Position numbers and translations under genes: made by a program | Assembly (NCBI RefSeq): GCF_014197055.1 | Contig: NZ_JACIEW010000001.1 | Coordinates: 806,001-870,000 of the forward strand | Length of the DNA stretch: 64,000 nucleotides | Direction: 5' to 3' | Source: Devosia subaequoris | GTDB taxonomy: Bacteria; Pseudomonadota; Alphaproteobacteria; Rhizobiales; Devosiaceae | The notes under the pieces: model-generated | Databases searched by the model: none | What the model was told of the DNA's origin: nothing | The model's input: the letters and a program-made list of their open reading frames with translations, nothing else | In this document: piece by piece, positions 44,767 through 54,077 of the stretch | Layout of the letters: each line of letters starts with the position of its first letter | Numbering within the stretch: the first letter of the stretch is position 1

Positions 44767-45597
44767 TTGACTGATATACTCGAAGCGGCCCCAGAGACGG
44801 CCGAAACGACTCCAGAGCGCACCGTTGTCTCGATGCGCAATGTGAGCAAGCTTTTCTCCAACGGCACGCTGGCCCTCAAGGACATGAGCCTCGATGTGCG
44901 GCGCGGCGAGTTCCTCAGCCTCCTCGGCCCATCGGGCTGCGGCAAGTCCACCGCCTTGCGCATCATCGCCGGGCTGGGCGCCGCGTCCACGGGGGCCATC
45001 GACTGGCCCAGTTCGCGGATCAATGCCAAGGGACTGCCCGAGGGCGATGTCGGCTTCGTGTTCCAGGAGCCGACGCTGATGCCCTGGGCAAGCGTGTTCG
45101 ACAATGTCTATTTGCCGCTGCGTCTCAATGGCATGAGCAAGTCCGGCGCCCGCTCGCGCATCATGGAAGCGCTTGCCTCAGTCGGCCTCTCCGACTTCGA
45201 GAAGTCTTATCCGCGCGAACTTTCGGGCGGCATGAAGATGCGCGTTTCAATTGCCCGTGCGCTGGTCACCAAGCCACGCCTGTTGCTGATGGATGAACCG
45301 TTTGCCGCGCTCGATGAGATCACCCGGCAGAAGCTCAATGATGACGTGCTGCGGCTCTGGCGCGAGACCGGCATCACGGTGATTTTTGTGACCCATTCGG
45401 TGTTCGAGAGCGCTTTTCTTTCCAACCGCATCGTCGTCATGCGCGCCCGTCCCGGCCAGGTCTGCGCCGACCTCGCCATTGAGAGCACGGGCAAGCGCGA
45501 TGCCAATTATCGCACGTCCGAAGAATATCGCGCGACCACCGACCGGGTGTCACGCGCCCTTCAGGAAGCCATTATGCTCGGAGCGCAGGGACAATGA
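44767..45597 (+). CDS. ABC transporter ATP-binding protein (SsuB/TauB/ThiZ type)
   Basis: This ~276-residue ATPase has Walker A GPSGCGKST, the Q-loop VGFVFQEPTLMPWASVFDNV, signature LSGGMKMR and Walker B LLLMDEPFAALDEITRQ, all typical of the nitrate/sulfonate/taurine/thiamine-precursor family. The start is uncertain: TTG 44767 (TDILEAAPE) is used; TTG 44743 and ATG 44833 are alternatives. Its stop overlaps the permease ATG by 4 bases. Confidence 0.88.
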   Translation: MTDILEAAPETAETTPERTVVSMRNVSKLFSNGTLALKDMSLDVRRGEFLSLLGPSGCGKSTALRIIAGLGAASTGAIDWPSSRINAKGLPEGDVGFVFQEPTLMPWASVFDNVYLPLRLNGMSKSGARSRIMEALASVGLSDFEKSYPRELSGGMKMRVSIARALVTKPRLLLMDEPFAALDEITRQKLNDDVLRLWRETGITVIFVTHSVFESAFLSNRIVVMRARPGQVCADLAIESTGKRDANYRTSEEYRATTDRVSRALQEAIMLGAQGQ

Positions 45598-46460
45598 CCG
45601 ACGCCGTCCAGACTGCCAATATTTCTGAAGCGGGCACCGACAGCGCCGTGGCCATCGCGGTGGCGCGGACCGGTACGGTGGAAAAATTTCTGCGCATCGT
45701 CATTCCGGTCATCATGGTGGCACTGGCCATCGGGCTTTGGCAATTGCACATCACGGTCAATGAGGTGCCGCGCTACATCATGCCGGCCCCCGGCGACGTG
45801 ATCGCTGCGCTCTATACCGACTGGGGGACGCTCTCCCCGTCCCTGCTGGTGACGCTGCGCATCACCTTCCTGGCGCTCGCCATCGCGCTGCTCGGCGGGG
45901 TTGGGCTGGCCATTATCCTAGTTCAGAGCAAGTGGATCGAACTTGCGATCTTCCCCTTCGCCGTCATTTTGCAGGTGACGCCGATGATCGCCATCGCGCC
46001 GCTGCTCATCATCTACATGCCCGACACACAATCGGCCCTGCTGACCTGTGCCTTTGTCGTGGCCTTCTTCCCGATCCTCTCCAACATGGTGGCGGGGCTC
46101 AAGAGCGTGGATCACAACCTGCTCAACCTGTTCGAGCTCTACGGCGCCAGTCGCTGGCAAACCCTGCTCTATCTGAAACTGCCGGCCTCCCTGCCCTATT
46201 TCGCTGCGGGCCTGCGCATCGGCGGCGGCCTGTCGCTGATCGCCGCCGTAGTGGCCGAGTTCGCAGCTGGTTCTGCGGGCAAGGGCGCGGGGCTGGCCTT
46301 CCGTCTGCTTGAGTCGGGGTATCGGCTTAACTATCCGCGTCTCTACGCCGCGCTGATCCTCCTGATGGTCACAGGCGTCGCCATCTTTGCGGCGACCTCG
46401 CTGATCGCCTGGCTGCTGCTGCATCGCTGGCACGAAAGTGCCATGAAGCGGGAGAATTGA
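45594..46460 (+). CDS. ABC transporter permease (SsuC/TauC/ThiX type)
   Basis: This 288-residue permease has six predicted membrane segments and the EAA-like loop NLLNLFELYGASRWQTLLYL. The C-terminal half includes GLRIGGGLSLIAAVVAEFAA. It pairs with the preceding ATPase and the NMT1-type binding protein as a complete importer. Its stop TGA is followed 2 bases later by the GTG of the deaminase-like gene. Confidence 0.9.
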   Translation: MTDAVQTANISEAGTDSAVAIAVARTGTVEKFLRIVIPVIMVALAIGLWQLHITVNEVPRYIMPAPGDVIAALYTDWGTLSPSLLVTLRITFLALAIALLGGVGLAIILVQSKWIELAIFPFAVILQVTPMIAIAPLLIIYMPDTQSALLTCAFVVAFFPILSNMVAGLKSVDHNLLNLFELYGASRWQTLLYLKLPASLPYFAAGLRIGGGLSLIAAVVAEFAAGSAGKGAGLAFRLLESGYRLNYPRLYAALILLMVTGVAIFAATSLIAWLLLHRWHESAMKREN

Positions 46461-46462
46461 GC

Positions 46463-47776
46463 GTGGACCCCGATATTCCCGCCGAGGGCCATTATGTACT
46501 GGCCGATGCCACGGTGCCCGCCGCACTCATGGGCGAACCAGCATCTGGCGCCTTGCGACGCGTCGATATCACGATTGCAAATGGCGCTATCGCTGCCATT
46601 GACCCGGCCGGTTCAGCCAGGTTGCCACAGCGGATTGAGCTACGCGGCGACATTGTCCTCCCGGCCTTTGTTGACCTGCACACGCATCTCGACAAGGGGC
46701 ACATCTGGCCGCGCAAGCCCAATCCGGACGGCACCTGGATCGGTGCCTTGCGGGCTGTGCTGGAAGACCGCGAGGCGAACTGGGCATCCAATGATGTCGA
46801 GCGGCGCATGGATTTTTCGCTGCGCTGCGCCTATGCCCACGGCACCGCTGCCATCCGAACCCATCTCGACATGGCACCGCCTCAGCATGAAGTCAGCTGG
46901 GACGTGTTTGAGGCCATGCGCGAGCGTTGGGCCGGGCGTATCGAATTGCAGGCTGCCGGCCTGATGGGGCCGGACACCATTCTCGATGAGGCCGCGCTCA
47001 GGGCCATCGCGACTCGCACCAAGGCCGCCGGGGGCATTTTGGGCGGGTCGACTGCTGTGCATCCGCAAAATCCCACGATCATGCGGCGACTGGTCGAAAT
47101 GGCCGGGGAATTCGGACTCGACCTCGATCTGCATACAGATGAATCGCCAGACCCCGCCGCGAATGCGCTCGAATGCTTGGCCGATGCGGTCATTGAAAGC
47201 GGCTTTACCGGCTCCGTCGTGGCCGGGCATTGCTGCTCACTGGCGGTGCAGGATGAGAACACGGCTAAGCGCGTGATCGACAAGGTTGCCCGGGCCGGTA
47301 TTGCCGTGGTCTCGCTGCCCATGTGCAATATGTATCTGCAGGATCGCGACAACGCATCAGGTGTGCGCACGCCGCGCTGGCGCGGCGTCACCCTGCTTAA
47401 CGAACTGAAAGCCGCTGGCGTCCCGGTGGCAATCGCCTCGGACAATACGCGCGACCCCTTTTATGCCTATGGCGACCTTGACGGTTTCGAGGTTCTCCGC
47501 GAGGGCGCGCGGATCCTGCATTTCGACCATCCACAGACAGATGCCTTTGCCTGGACAAGCTCGGTTTCGGCCGATCCTGCAGCTATCGCCCGGTTTGAAT
47601 TCACCGGTGAAATCAAAGTCGGCGTGGTCGCCGATCTGGTGCTTTTCAAGGGGCGCAGCTGGACCGAGTTGATGTCGCGCCCCCAAGCCGACCGCATCGT
47701 ACTCCGTGCCGGCAAGGCCATCGATACCGCCCTGCCCGACTACCGTGAACTTGACGACCTGATGGGACCACTATGA
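46463..47776 (+). CDS. Cytosine-deaminase-like amidohydrolase
   Basis: This 437-residue metal-dependent amidohydrolase of the CodA group has His73 and His75 (DLHTHLDKGH), His224 with Asp226 and Glu227 (LDLHTDESPD), His256 (VVAGHCCSL) and Asp327 (IASDNTRDPFYAYG), matching the iron/zinc site and catalytic Glu of E. coli CodA. CodA-like enzymes deaminate cytosine, isoguanine, creatinine or similar rings. GTG 46463 is preferred to TTG 46457, with GGAG 8 bases upstream. It overlaps the FAD oxidase gene by ATGA. The exact ring substrate is unknown. Confidence 0.85.
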   Translation: MDPDIPAEGHYVLADATVPAALMGEPASGALRRVDITIANGAIAAIDPAGSARLPQRIELRGDIVLPAFVDLHTHLDKGHIWPRKPNPDGTWIGALRAVLEDREANWASNDVERRMDFSLRCAYAHGTAAIRTHLDMAPPQHEVSWDVFEAMRERWAGRIELQAAGLMGPDTILDEAALRAIATRTKAAGGILGGSTAVHPQNPTIMRRLVEMAGEFGLDLDLHTDESPDPAANALECLADAVIESGFTGSVVAGHCCSLAVQDENTAKRVIDKVARAGIAVVSLPMCNMYLQDRDNASGVRTPRWRGVTLLNELKAAGVPVAIASDNTRDPFYAYGDLDGFEVLREGARILHFDHPQTDAFAWTSSVSADPAAIARFEFTGEIKVGVVADLVLFKGRSWTELMSRPQADRIVLRAGKAIDTALPDYRELDDLMGPL

Positions 47777-49176
47777 GCATTGCAGAATTCCGCGCCGAAC
47801 TGGGTGATATCCCACAGGAAGACAATCCGCGCATCGTGCAGCAACGCAGCCGCGACCATTATTGGTATTCCCCGGTCCTCAAGGCCAAGCTCGACCAGGT
47901 TACCGCAGAGGTGGTGGTGTCACCACGCTCGACCGAAGAGGTCAAGACCGTGCTGCGGGCGGCGTACAAGCACGGGGTGGCCATAACCCCTCGCGGAGCT
48001 GGAACAGGCAATTACGGCCAAGCCATGCCTCTGTCCGGCGGCGCCATGCTCAATCTGATGAATATGAACAAGGTGCTCGAGATCAAGCCCGATCGCGTGC
48101 GGGCTCAGGCCGGTGCCGTGCTCGAGGCCATGGACCATGAAACAAGGGCCGCAGTGGGCGGGGAGCTCCGCTTTCACCCCTCAACTTATCGGATGGCCTC
48201 GCTGGGCGGCTTCATCGCCGGCGGTTCGGGCGGGGTCGGTTCGGTCCGGTGGGGAGGCCTGCGCAATCTGGGCAGCATCCTGGGTCTCAAGATCGTCACT
48301 TGCGAGGCTGAGCCACGCGAGCTCGATCTCAAGGGCGAAGACATCCTAAAGGTCGCCCATGCCTATGGGACTAATGGGATTATCGTAGAAGCCGAAATGC
48401 CGCTGGCCCCTGCCTACGACTGGGTCGACATGATTGTTGGCTTCGACCATTTCATGGATGCAGCCGCGTTTGCGCAGTCAGTTGCGCTGCAGGATGGCCT
48501 ATTGGTCAAGGAGGTCGCGCCCTGCGCCGCCCCCATCCCCGAGGCCTATTTCAACCGGCACAAGCCCTATCTGAAGGATGGCCAGTCGGTCGTGCTGCTG
48601 ATGGTGGCACCGGTATCAGTCGACGCGATGGAACTGTTCGTGAGCCACCACAAGGGTGATCTGGTCTATCGGGGCGACCAGGTGAGCGATGAAGAAAAGC
48701 GACGCCTGCCGCCGGTCTATGAGCTGGCCTGGAACCACACGACGCTGCGCGCACTCAAGGTCGACAACAGCATCACCTATCTCCAGACACGCTATCCAAG
48801 CATCGAGCATGTCAGAAAAATCTACGAGATGCTGGGCGACGAACTGCCCATGCATATCGAAATCACGCGCCAGGACGGGGAGGTGACCTTTGCCGGCCTG
48901 CCGCTGGTACGCTACACGAGTGAAGAACGGCTCGAAGAGATCATCCGCATCCATGAGGACAATGGCTGCGATGTCTTTAATCCGCACCGCTATACGCTTG
49001 AGGAAGGCGGCATGAAGCGGACCGACCGGAAGCAGCTCGAGTTCAAGCGCGAGGCCGACCCCAAAGGCATCCTCAATCCCGGCAAGATGATTGCCTGGGA
49101 AAATCCGGACTTCGATTTCAATGCCGGCAAGGTATGGCTGTTCGACGGTCTCAACACCGTCCGGCAGAGCGCCTGA
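47773..49176 (+). CDS. FAD-linked oxidase/dehydrogenase (GlcD-like, PCMH-type)
   Basis: This 467-residue protein has a PCMH-type FAD-binding domain (VVVSPRSTEEVKTVLRAAYK, GVAITPRGAGTGNYGQAMPL, GGFIAGGSGGVGSVRWG) and a C-terminal substrate cap ending in NPHRYTLEEGG and PKGILNPGKMI. Relatives oxidise 2-hydroxyacids, lactones or alcohols. There is no signal peptide. It is coupled to the deaminase-like gene before it and to the quinone-reductase-like gene after it (TGATG), which suggests consecutive steps of one pathway. Confidence 0.85.
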   Translation: MSIAEFRAELGDIPQEDNPRIVQQRSRDHYWYSPVLKAKLDQVTAEVVVSPRSTEEVKTVLRAAYKHGVAITPRGAGTGNYGQAMPLSGGAMLNLMNMNKVLEIKPDRVRAQAGAVLEAMDHETRAAVGGELRFHPSTYRMASLGGFIAGGSGGVGSVRWGGLRNLGSILGLKIVTCEAEPRELDLKGEDILKVAHAYGTNGIIVEAEMPLAPAYDWVDMIVGFDHFMDAAAFAQSVALQDGLLVKEVAPCAAPIPEAYFNRHKPYLKDGQSVVLLMVAPVSVDAMELFVSHHKGDLVYRGDQVSDEEKRRLPPVYELAWNHTTLRALKVDNSITYLQTRYPSIEHVRKIYEMLGDELPMHIEITRQDGEVTFAGLPLVRYTSEERLEEIIRIHEDNGCDVFNPHRYTLEEGGMKRTDRKQLEFKREADPKGILNPGKMIAWENPDFDFNAGKVWLFDGLNTVRQSA

Positions 49177-49766
49177 TGCGGGTCCACGTTATCCACGCCC
49201 ATCCGGTCGAAACCAGCTTCAACCGCGCGCTGTTCAGCGCGACTGTCGAAAGCCTTGAGAAGGCCGGTCATGTGGTTGATGCGCTCAATCTCTATGAGGA
49301 GGCGTTTTGCGCCGTTCTCAGCCGGGAAGAGCGCCTGGGCTACCACGACATCCCAGACAATCTGACCCCTTTGACAAAGCCCTATGTCGAGCGCCTCAAG
49401 GCGGCTGACGCACTGGTATTCGTGCACCCGGTCTGGAACTATGGCTATCCGGCCATTCTCAAGGGCTATTTCGATCGCATTTTCCTGCCCGGCGTCTCCT
49501 TCACCATGGAAAACGGCAGTGATCGCGGCAGGCTCAAGCCGGGGTTGGGCAACATCAAGAAAGCGGCCTTCGTCACCACCTATGGCGGCGACCGTTGGCG
49601 CACATTCCTCATGGGGGACCCGCCGCGCCGCGTCGCCATGCGTTGGGGTTGGGTGACCTTCCAGACCAGGCCGAAATATCTCGCGCTCTACGACATGAAC
49701 AATGTCACGCAGGAAAAGCGAGAGGCGTTTCTAGGGAAGGTGAAGGCGGAAATGGGGCGGTTCTGA
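49176..49766 (+). CDS. Flavodoxin-fold NAD(P)H:quinone oxidoreductase-family protein
   Basis: This 196-residue protein has the FMN/FAD-binding N-terminus VHVIHAHPVETSFNRALFSA, VFVHPVWNYGYPAILKGYFD and RIFLPGVSF, typical of the NQO1/MdaB/KefF group. It transfers hydride from NAD(P)H to a quinone or quinone-like compound. ATG 49176 overlaps the previous stop. As last gene of the operon it may recycle or protect against a quinonoid intermediate, or supply reduced flavin. Confidence 0.88.
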   Translation: MRVHVIHAHPVETSFNRALFSATVESLEKAGHVVDALNLYEEAFCAVLSREERLGYHDIPDNLTPLTKPYVERLKAADALVFVHPVWNYGYPAILKGYFDRIFLPGVSFTMENGSDRGRLKPGLGNIKKAAFVTTYGGDRWRTFLMGDPPRRVAMRWGWVTFQTRPKYLALYDMNNVTQEKREAFLGKVKAEMGRF

Positions 49767-49905
49767 CGCGGCCAGGCATCCACCTTTGCGAGAAGCAGAT
49801 CGATTTGCCAGACTGCCCTATAGCTAAAATTACAGTCATCGCCCTTAGCGCAAATTGAGAGTTAGTCTGGCATGATTGCGCCGTGTTGGACTTGAGGACC
49901 TTGCG

Positions 49906-50472
49906 ATGGCCAAGTCATGGATGGATTGGTTCACCGGGAAAAGTGCGGGCGATTGGAATCGACGCTTACGATCCGTCCCGGAAATGCCAGTTCTGGGTCC
50001 AGAGGATTTTGATCCGGTCACGGGGGCAATCCATTGGGCCAAGTTCGCCAGGATATTGGAAGCAGAGCGGCTCCAGGCTGTCGGCGCCCTGCTGGTCATT
50101 GACCTGGATGAACGGTCAACCGAAATCGAAACCCTCGCCGAAAAGAGCCGAGAAAGTGTATTGCCCTGGTTGTCCCAGTCGATCCGGCAGGCGGTTCGCG
50201 CCGATGACCTGGTGACCCACCTCTACAACTACAGATTCGCCGTTCTCTTGCGCGGCGCGGCGCAGGAAGTGGCAGGCTCAGTTGCCACGCGCATCCGGGA
50301 GTCGGTGGATGACACCCTCTTCATGACCAATGAAGGCATCTCCCGCCTGGGCGTCGCGGTCGGCGGGGTGACCTATGATCCAGCACGCGAAACAGACAGT
50401 GACATCATCAAGGCGGCCTTCGACAATCTCGGCAATGCCGGCAAAAACGAGCCGTTCATCCTGATCTCTTGA
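49906..50472 (+). CDS. Small protein with a degenerate GGDEF domain
   Basis: The 188 residues match a diguanylate cyclase fold: DPVTGAIHWAKF (36-47) replaces the D-x-LTGLxNR motif, VIDLDER (64-70) is the metal-binding strand, and AVRADDLVTHLYNYRFAVLL has YNYRF (107-111) where GGDEF should be. Without the GGDEF glycines and acids it cannot be a cyclase; such domains act as c-di-GMP or GTP sensors or as binding partners. No EAL, PAS or membrane region is present. It stands alone between two operons; start ATG 49906 has GAGG upstream. Confidence 0.75.
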   Translation: MAKSWMDWFTGKSAGDWNRRLRSVPEMPVLGPEDFDPVTGAIHWAKFARILEAERLQAVGALLVIDLDERSTEIETLAEKSRESVLPWLSQSIRQAVRADDLVTHLYNYRFAVLLRGAAQEVAGSVATRIRESVDDTLFMTNEGISRLGVAVGGVTYDPARETDSDIIKAAFDNLGNAGKNEPFILIS

Positions 50473-50494
50473 CGTGGGGCAAGGGGCCCGGCCT

Positions 50495-51457
50495 CTACCG
50501 TCTGGCCTGAGACACCGAACTGGCCGCGACCGCTACCAGGATCAGGCCACCGACCAGAACCTGGCGCACATAGCTGTCGACACTCATCTGGGTGAGGCCG
50601 TTATCAAGAACCCCCAGAACCAGTACGCCGATGACGGTAGCAATAATCCTGGGTTCGCCATGACGGGACATGGTGGTGCCCAGGAACACCGCGGCAATAG
50701 CGTTGAGCATAAGCCCGCTGCCCTGGACAGGATTGGCCGAGGCCACGCGGCTGGCGTACATCAGACCACCAGCTGCAGCCGCCAGACCGGTCAAAGAAAA
50801 GGCAATCAGGCGCAGTCGCTTGACGGCGATCCCGCTCAGATGCGCCGCCTCCATATTGCCGCCAATGGCATAGAGACGTCGGCCGAATGTGGTCTGTTCA
50901 AGCAGGACCCAGATTGCCAGCACCACCAGGATCGCGAGGATGGACAGATTGGGCAGGCTGACCGCCACCCCGCCCCATTCGCCCAGCGAAACCCCGCCGC
51001 GGGCAAAGCTGCCGAACTCCTCGGGGATAGCGCGCCCAGAAATGGTTTTGCCGCCGCTGATGACGAAGGCGAAGCCGGAAAACATCGTCATGGTGGCAAG
51101 GGTCGCTATGAACGGCAATATCCCGACCAGCGATACCATCGCCCCATTGAACACCCCGCCCAAAAGCCCTGCGAGCAGGGCCACGCCAAGGGACAACCAC
51201 AAGGGTTGACCGGCGGCCATCATCAAGGCGGCGACGATACCGGCAAGGCTGGCGGTGGAGCCGACGCTGAGGTCGAAATCGCCCATCACCATCACAATGG
51301 TCATGCCTGCGGCCACCACCATGAGCATGGAAACCTGCTGGGTAATGTTGAGCCAGTTCCGAGCTGTGGGGAAAGTGCCCGGCAGCATGGCAGAGAAAAA
51401 GACCAGAATGGCGACGAAACCGATCAGGGTGCCGTAGCGGCGGATAAATAGCTGCAT
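50495..51457 (-). CDS. Ribose-type sugar ABC transporter permease
   Basis: This 320-residue permease of the RbsC/XylH/AraH class has about eight to ten membrane segments and TIVMVMGDFDLSVGSTASLA, a variant of the family's GGIDLSVG motif, plus ARRLYAIGGN-like FGRRLYAIGGNMEAAHLSGI. It starts 3 bases after the ATPase stop. It is the last gene of a three-gene minus-strand operon. Confidence 0.9.
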   Translation of the reverse strand: MQLFIRRYGTLIGFVAILVFFSAMLPGTFPTARNWLNITQQVSMLMVVAAGMTIVMVMGDFDLSVGSTASLAGIVAALMMAAGQPLWLSLGVALLAGLLGGVFNGAMVSLVGILPFIATLATMTMFSGFAFVISGGKTISGRAIPEEFGSFARGGVSLGEWGGVAVSLPNLSILAILVVLAIWVLLEQTTFGRRLYAIGGNMEAAHLSGIAVKRLRLIAFSLTGLAAAAGGLMYASRVASANPVQGSGLMLNAIAAVFLGTTMSRHGEPRIIATVIGVLVLGVLDNGLTQMSVDSYVRQVLVGGLILVAVAASSVSQARR

Positions 51458-51459
51458 GG

Positions 51460-52983
51460 TCAGGTCGTTTTCCGGCCGGCGGAGCGGCCATAGCAGAGAT
51501 TGATAAGATCGTCCTCGCCCAGACCGGCGGCCGGGATGGGCGCATCGAGCCGGCCGTCGCGCAGGATGGCGATGCGGTCGCTCATGCCCAAAAGCTCAGG
51601 CAGGTCGGAGGAAACAAGCAGGATTGCGGTGCCTTGGGCTGCCAGATCACGCAGGATCGAATAGATGTCAAAGCGGGCGCCGATATCAACGCCCCTGGTC
51701 GGCTCTTCTAGGATGAGAAGTTTCGGAGCGCCGGCGACGGCCCGACCCAGTACTACTTTCTGCTGGTTACCGCCGCTCAATTCGAACACAGGCTGGCCTG
51801 GTCCGGCAGATTTAAGCCGCATGGTCTGCCCGGTGTTCCGGGCGAAGGCCCGTTCACGGCCGGGGGTCAGCCACACCCCACCCAGGCTCTGCCGATGCAG
51901 ATGAGCCAGAGTAATGTTTTCAAAAACCGGACGACGCATGACCAAGCCCTGCGCACGCCGCTCACGCGGTACATAGGCAACGCCCCTTGCCCAGGCAGCC
52001 GCGGGACTGCCTGGGCGATAGGGCGCGCCCAGCAAGGTCATGGAACCGGCCGTGGGGCGCATGTCACCAAAGATGGTCTTCACCAATTCGGCCTGGCCAG
52101 CACCGGAAAGGCCGGCAATGCCCAGGATCTCGCCTGCTGCGATTTCTAGGTCAATGGGGCCGATGCCGGAGGCGGCAAGATCGCTGACCGAAAGGACAAT
52201 CTCGGCACGCGGGTTCGACCTGGCCGGCGGATAGGCCTCTTCGACTTTGCGACCGATCATCATGGCAACCAGATCGTCATGGGTGATTTCGGCCATGCGC
52301 CCACTATCGATCGCGCGCCCGTCGCGCAGCACTGTGGCGCGATCGCACAGCGCCATGATCTCATCGAGCCGGTGCGAGACGTAAAGCACGGAACGGCCGC
52401 TGGCGCGAATTTCGCGCAGAACCCGAAACAGCCGCTCGCTCTCCTCTCGGGTGAGCGCAGCCGTAGGCTCGTCCATGACATACAGACGCGCATCATCGAG
52501 CAAGGCCGCGGAAATGCGCACCAGCATCTGATCGCCCAGGCTGAGTTGGCCAAGACTCAGCCGTGGGTCTATGTGGTCGATGCCGAGGCGGGTGAGGGCC
52601 TTGGCCGCAGCAGCATTGAGCGCAGACCAGTCGACAAACAGTCCCGCGCGGCGCGGATAAAGTCGCCCCATGAAGATGTTTTCCGCCACGGACAGGGTGG
52701 GGACGACATTGAATTCCTGATGAATGAAGCGCAGGCCCAGGCGATAGGCGGCTTTGGTATTCTCGATGCTGACGGGGCGGCCGTCGACGGCAATCTCCGC
52801 GCTATCGGGGGCGGTAACGCCAGCCAGGATCTTTATAAGCGTGGACTTTCCGGCGCCGTTTTCGCCCATCAGGGCGTGAATCTCGCCGGGCGCGATAACC
52901 AGGTCGACACCCTTGAGGACAGGCGTGCCTGCATAGGCCTTGGTGATCGACCTGGCGGAAAGAAGGGGTGAGAAAGGGGCCAT
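51460..52983 (-). CDS. Ribose-type sugar ABC transporter ATP-binding protein (two domains)
   Basis: This 507-residue RbsA-like protein has a first domain with Walker A GENGAGKST, LSLGQLSLGDQ in place of the signature, and YVMDEPTAALT. The second domain has the usual degenerate Walker A GLSGAGQAEL, signature LSGGNQQK and LLILEEPTRGVD. ATG 52983 is chosen over 53013 because GGAGGGG lies upstream of it. It powers uptake through the downstream permease. Confidence 0.92.
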   Translation of the reverse strand: MAPFSPLLSARSITKAYAGTPVLKGVDLVIAPGEIHALMGENGAGKSTLIKILAGVTAPDSAEIAVDGRPVSIENTKAAYRLGLRFIHQEFNVVPTLSVAENIFMGRLYPRRAGLFVDWSALNAAAAKALTRLGIDHIDPRLSLGQLSLGDQMLVRISAALLDDARLYVMDEPTAALTREESERLFRVLREIRASGRSVLYVSHRLDEIMALCDRATVLRDGRAIDSGRMAEITHDDLVAMMIGRKVEEAYPPARSNPRAEIVLSVSDLAASGIGPIDLEIAAGEILGIAGLSGAGQAELVKTIFGDMRPTAGSMTLLGAPYRPGSPAAAWARGVAYVPRERRAQGLVMRRPVFENITLAHLHRQSLGGVWLTPGRERAFARNTGQTMRLKSAGPGQPVFELSGGNQQKVVLGRAVAGAPKLLILEEPTRGVDIGARFDIYSILRDLAAQGTAILLVSSDLPELLGMSDRIAILRDGRLDAPIPAAGLGEDDLINLCYGRSAGRKTT

Positions 52984-53027
52984 CGCGGGCCCCTCCCCTG
53001 ATATTGTCAGCACGAGGCAGTCACCTA

Positions 53028-53957
53028 CTACTGGTCGGCGTTGGCAGCAGTGACCAGTTGGGTGGGCACATAGATCACCGATTGGCGCAAATCCTCGCCC
53101 TCAAGCACGCGGGCAACCGCGTCGGCCGTGGCAGCACCAATGCCGGCGAAGTCCTGGGCCACCGAGGCTTCGAAATTGCCACCCGCGCCAATGGCCTCGC
53201 GAGCCTGGGGGTTGGCATCGATACCGGTGATCACGATGCCCTCACCCTCGCGCCCGGCCGCTTCGATGGCCTGCAGGGCGCCCAGTGCGGGCTGATCCCA
53301 GGCCGCCCAGACAGCGGCAATGCTGCCCGGCTCCGGGTTGGCGGCCAGAATGGCTTCCATCTTGGCGCGGCTATCGGCGATACCACCGTCACTCACATCG
53401 GGCGTGACGCGGTCGAGCACATTGATGTCGGGGTGGTTCCCAAAGACCGCATCGGCTACGACACCACGCACCTGCACGGGCGGGAACGCGTCAAAGACGA
53501 ACATCACGACATTGCCCTGACCATTGATGCGGTCGGCGACATAGGTAGCGGTCTCGGCAGCCATGGCATAGCCATTGGAGGTCACATTGGTCACAAGCAG
53601 CGGATCGGAGCCGGCATCCATACCGAAAACGGGGATACCGGCATCGTCGGCTGCCTGCAGACCGGCGGTGACCTGGGTGGGATCGACATTGATGACAATG
53701 GCGTCGACATTCTGGATGACCACGTCCTCGATGCGGCTGATGACAGCAGCGACATCGCCCGCCGTATCGATGACATTGACGTCCCAGCCTTGTTCACCTG
53801 CCACCTCTTGGAAGGCCTCTACGTAAAACTGGGTGCCCGGCTGCGCCATATAAGGGGTGACGATGGCGACCCTGGCCTGGGCATGGACAGCGCCGGCAGA
53901 CAAGGTTGCGGCAGCAAGCGCAAGGCCAGCTACGGCCGACTTCGAAATGATGTGCAA
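53028..53957 (-). CDS. Ribose-type sugar-binding protein (type I periplasmic fold)
   Basis: This 309-residue protein has a signal peptide (MHIISKSAVAGLALAAATLS, cleavage after VHA-QAR). The mature part, VAIVTPYMAQPGTQFYVEAF and VDAIVINVDPTQVTAGLQAA, is typical of RbsB-like proteins with two Rossmann lobes. It is the first gene of the sugar-importer operon and diverges from an FGGY kinase gene 120 bases away. The ligand is probably a pentose, hexose or polyol. Confidence 0.9.
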   Translation of the reverse strand: MHIISKSAVAGLALAAATLSAGAVHAQARVAIVTPYMAQPGTQFYVEAFQEVAGEQGWDVNVIDTAGDVAAVISRIEDVVIQNVDAIVINVDPTQVTAGLQAADDAGIPVFGMDAGSDPLLVTNVTSNGYAMAAETATYVADRINGQGNVVMFVFDAFPPVQVRGVVADAVFGNHPDINVLDRVTPDVSDGGIADSRAKMEAILAANPEPGSIAAVWAAWDQPALGALQAIEAAGREGEGIVITGIDANPQAREAIGAGGNFEASVAQDFAGIGAATADAVARVLEGEDLRQSVIYVPTQLVTAANADQ

Positions 53958-54077
53958 GGGGAGCCCTCCTCAAGATCTTCCGTGGCAAATCACTCGCCGA
54001 CGGTTGTTTTCCTTTTGCTTCAAGGCACTATATGGCGCCCCGGCTGATCAGCAAGGGCTAATGCGAGGGAGTACACT

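Noticed and set aside
52968..54047. A 359-codon plus-strand frame opposite the sugar-binding protein
   Set aside because: Its glycine/aspartate/histidine-rich text is the complement of a signal-peptide-bearing binding protein.
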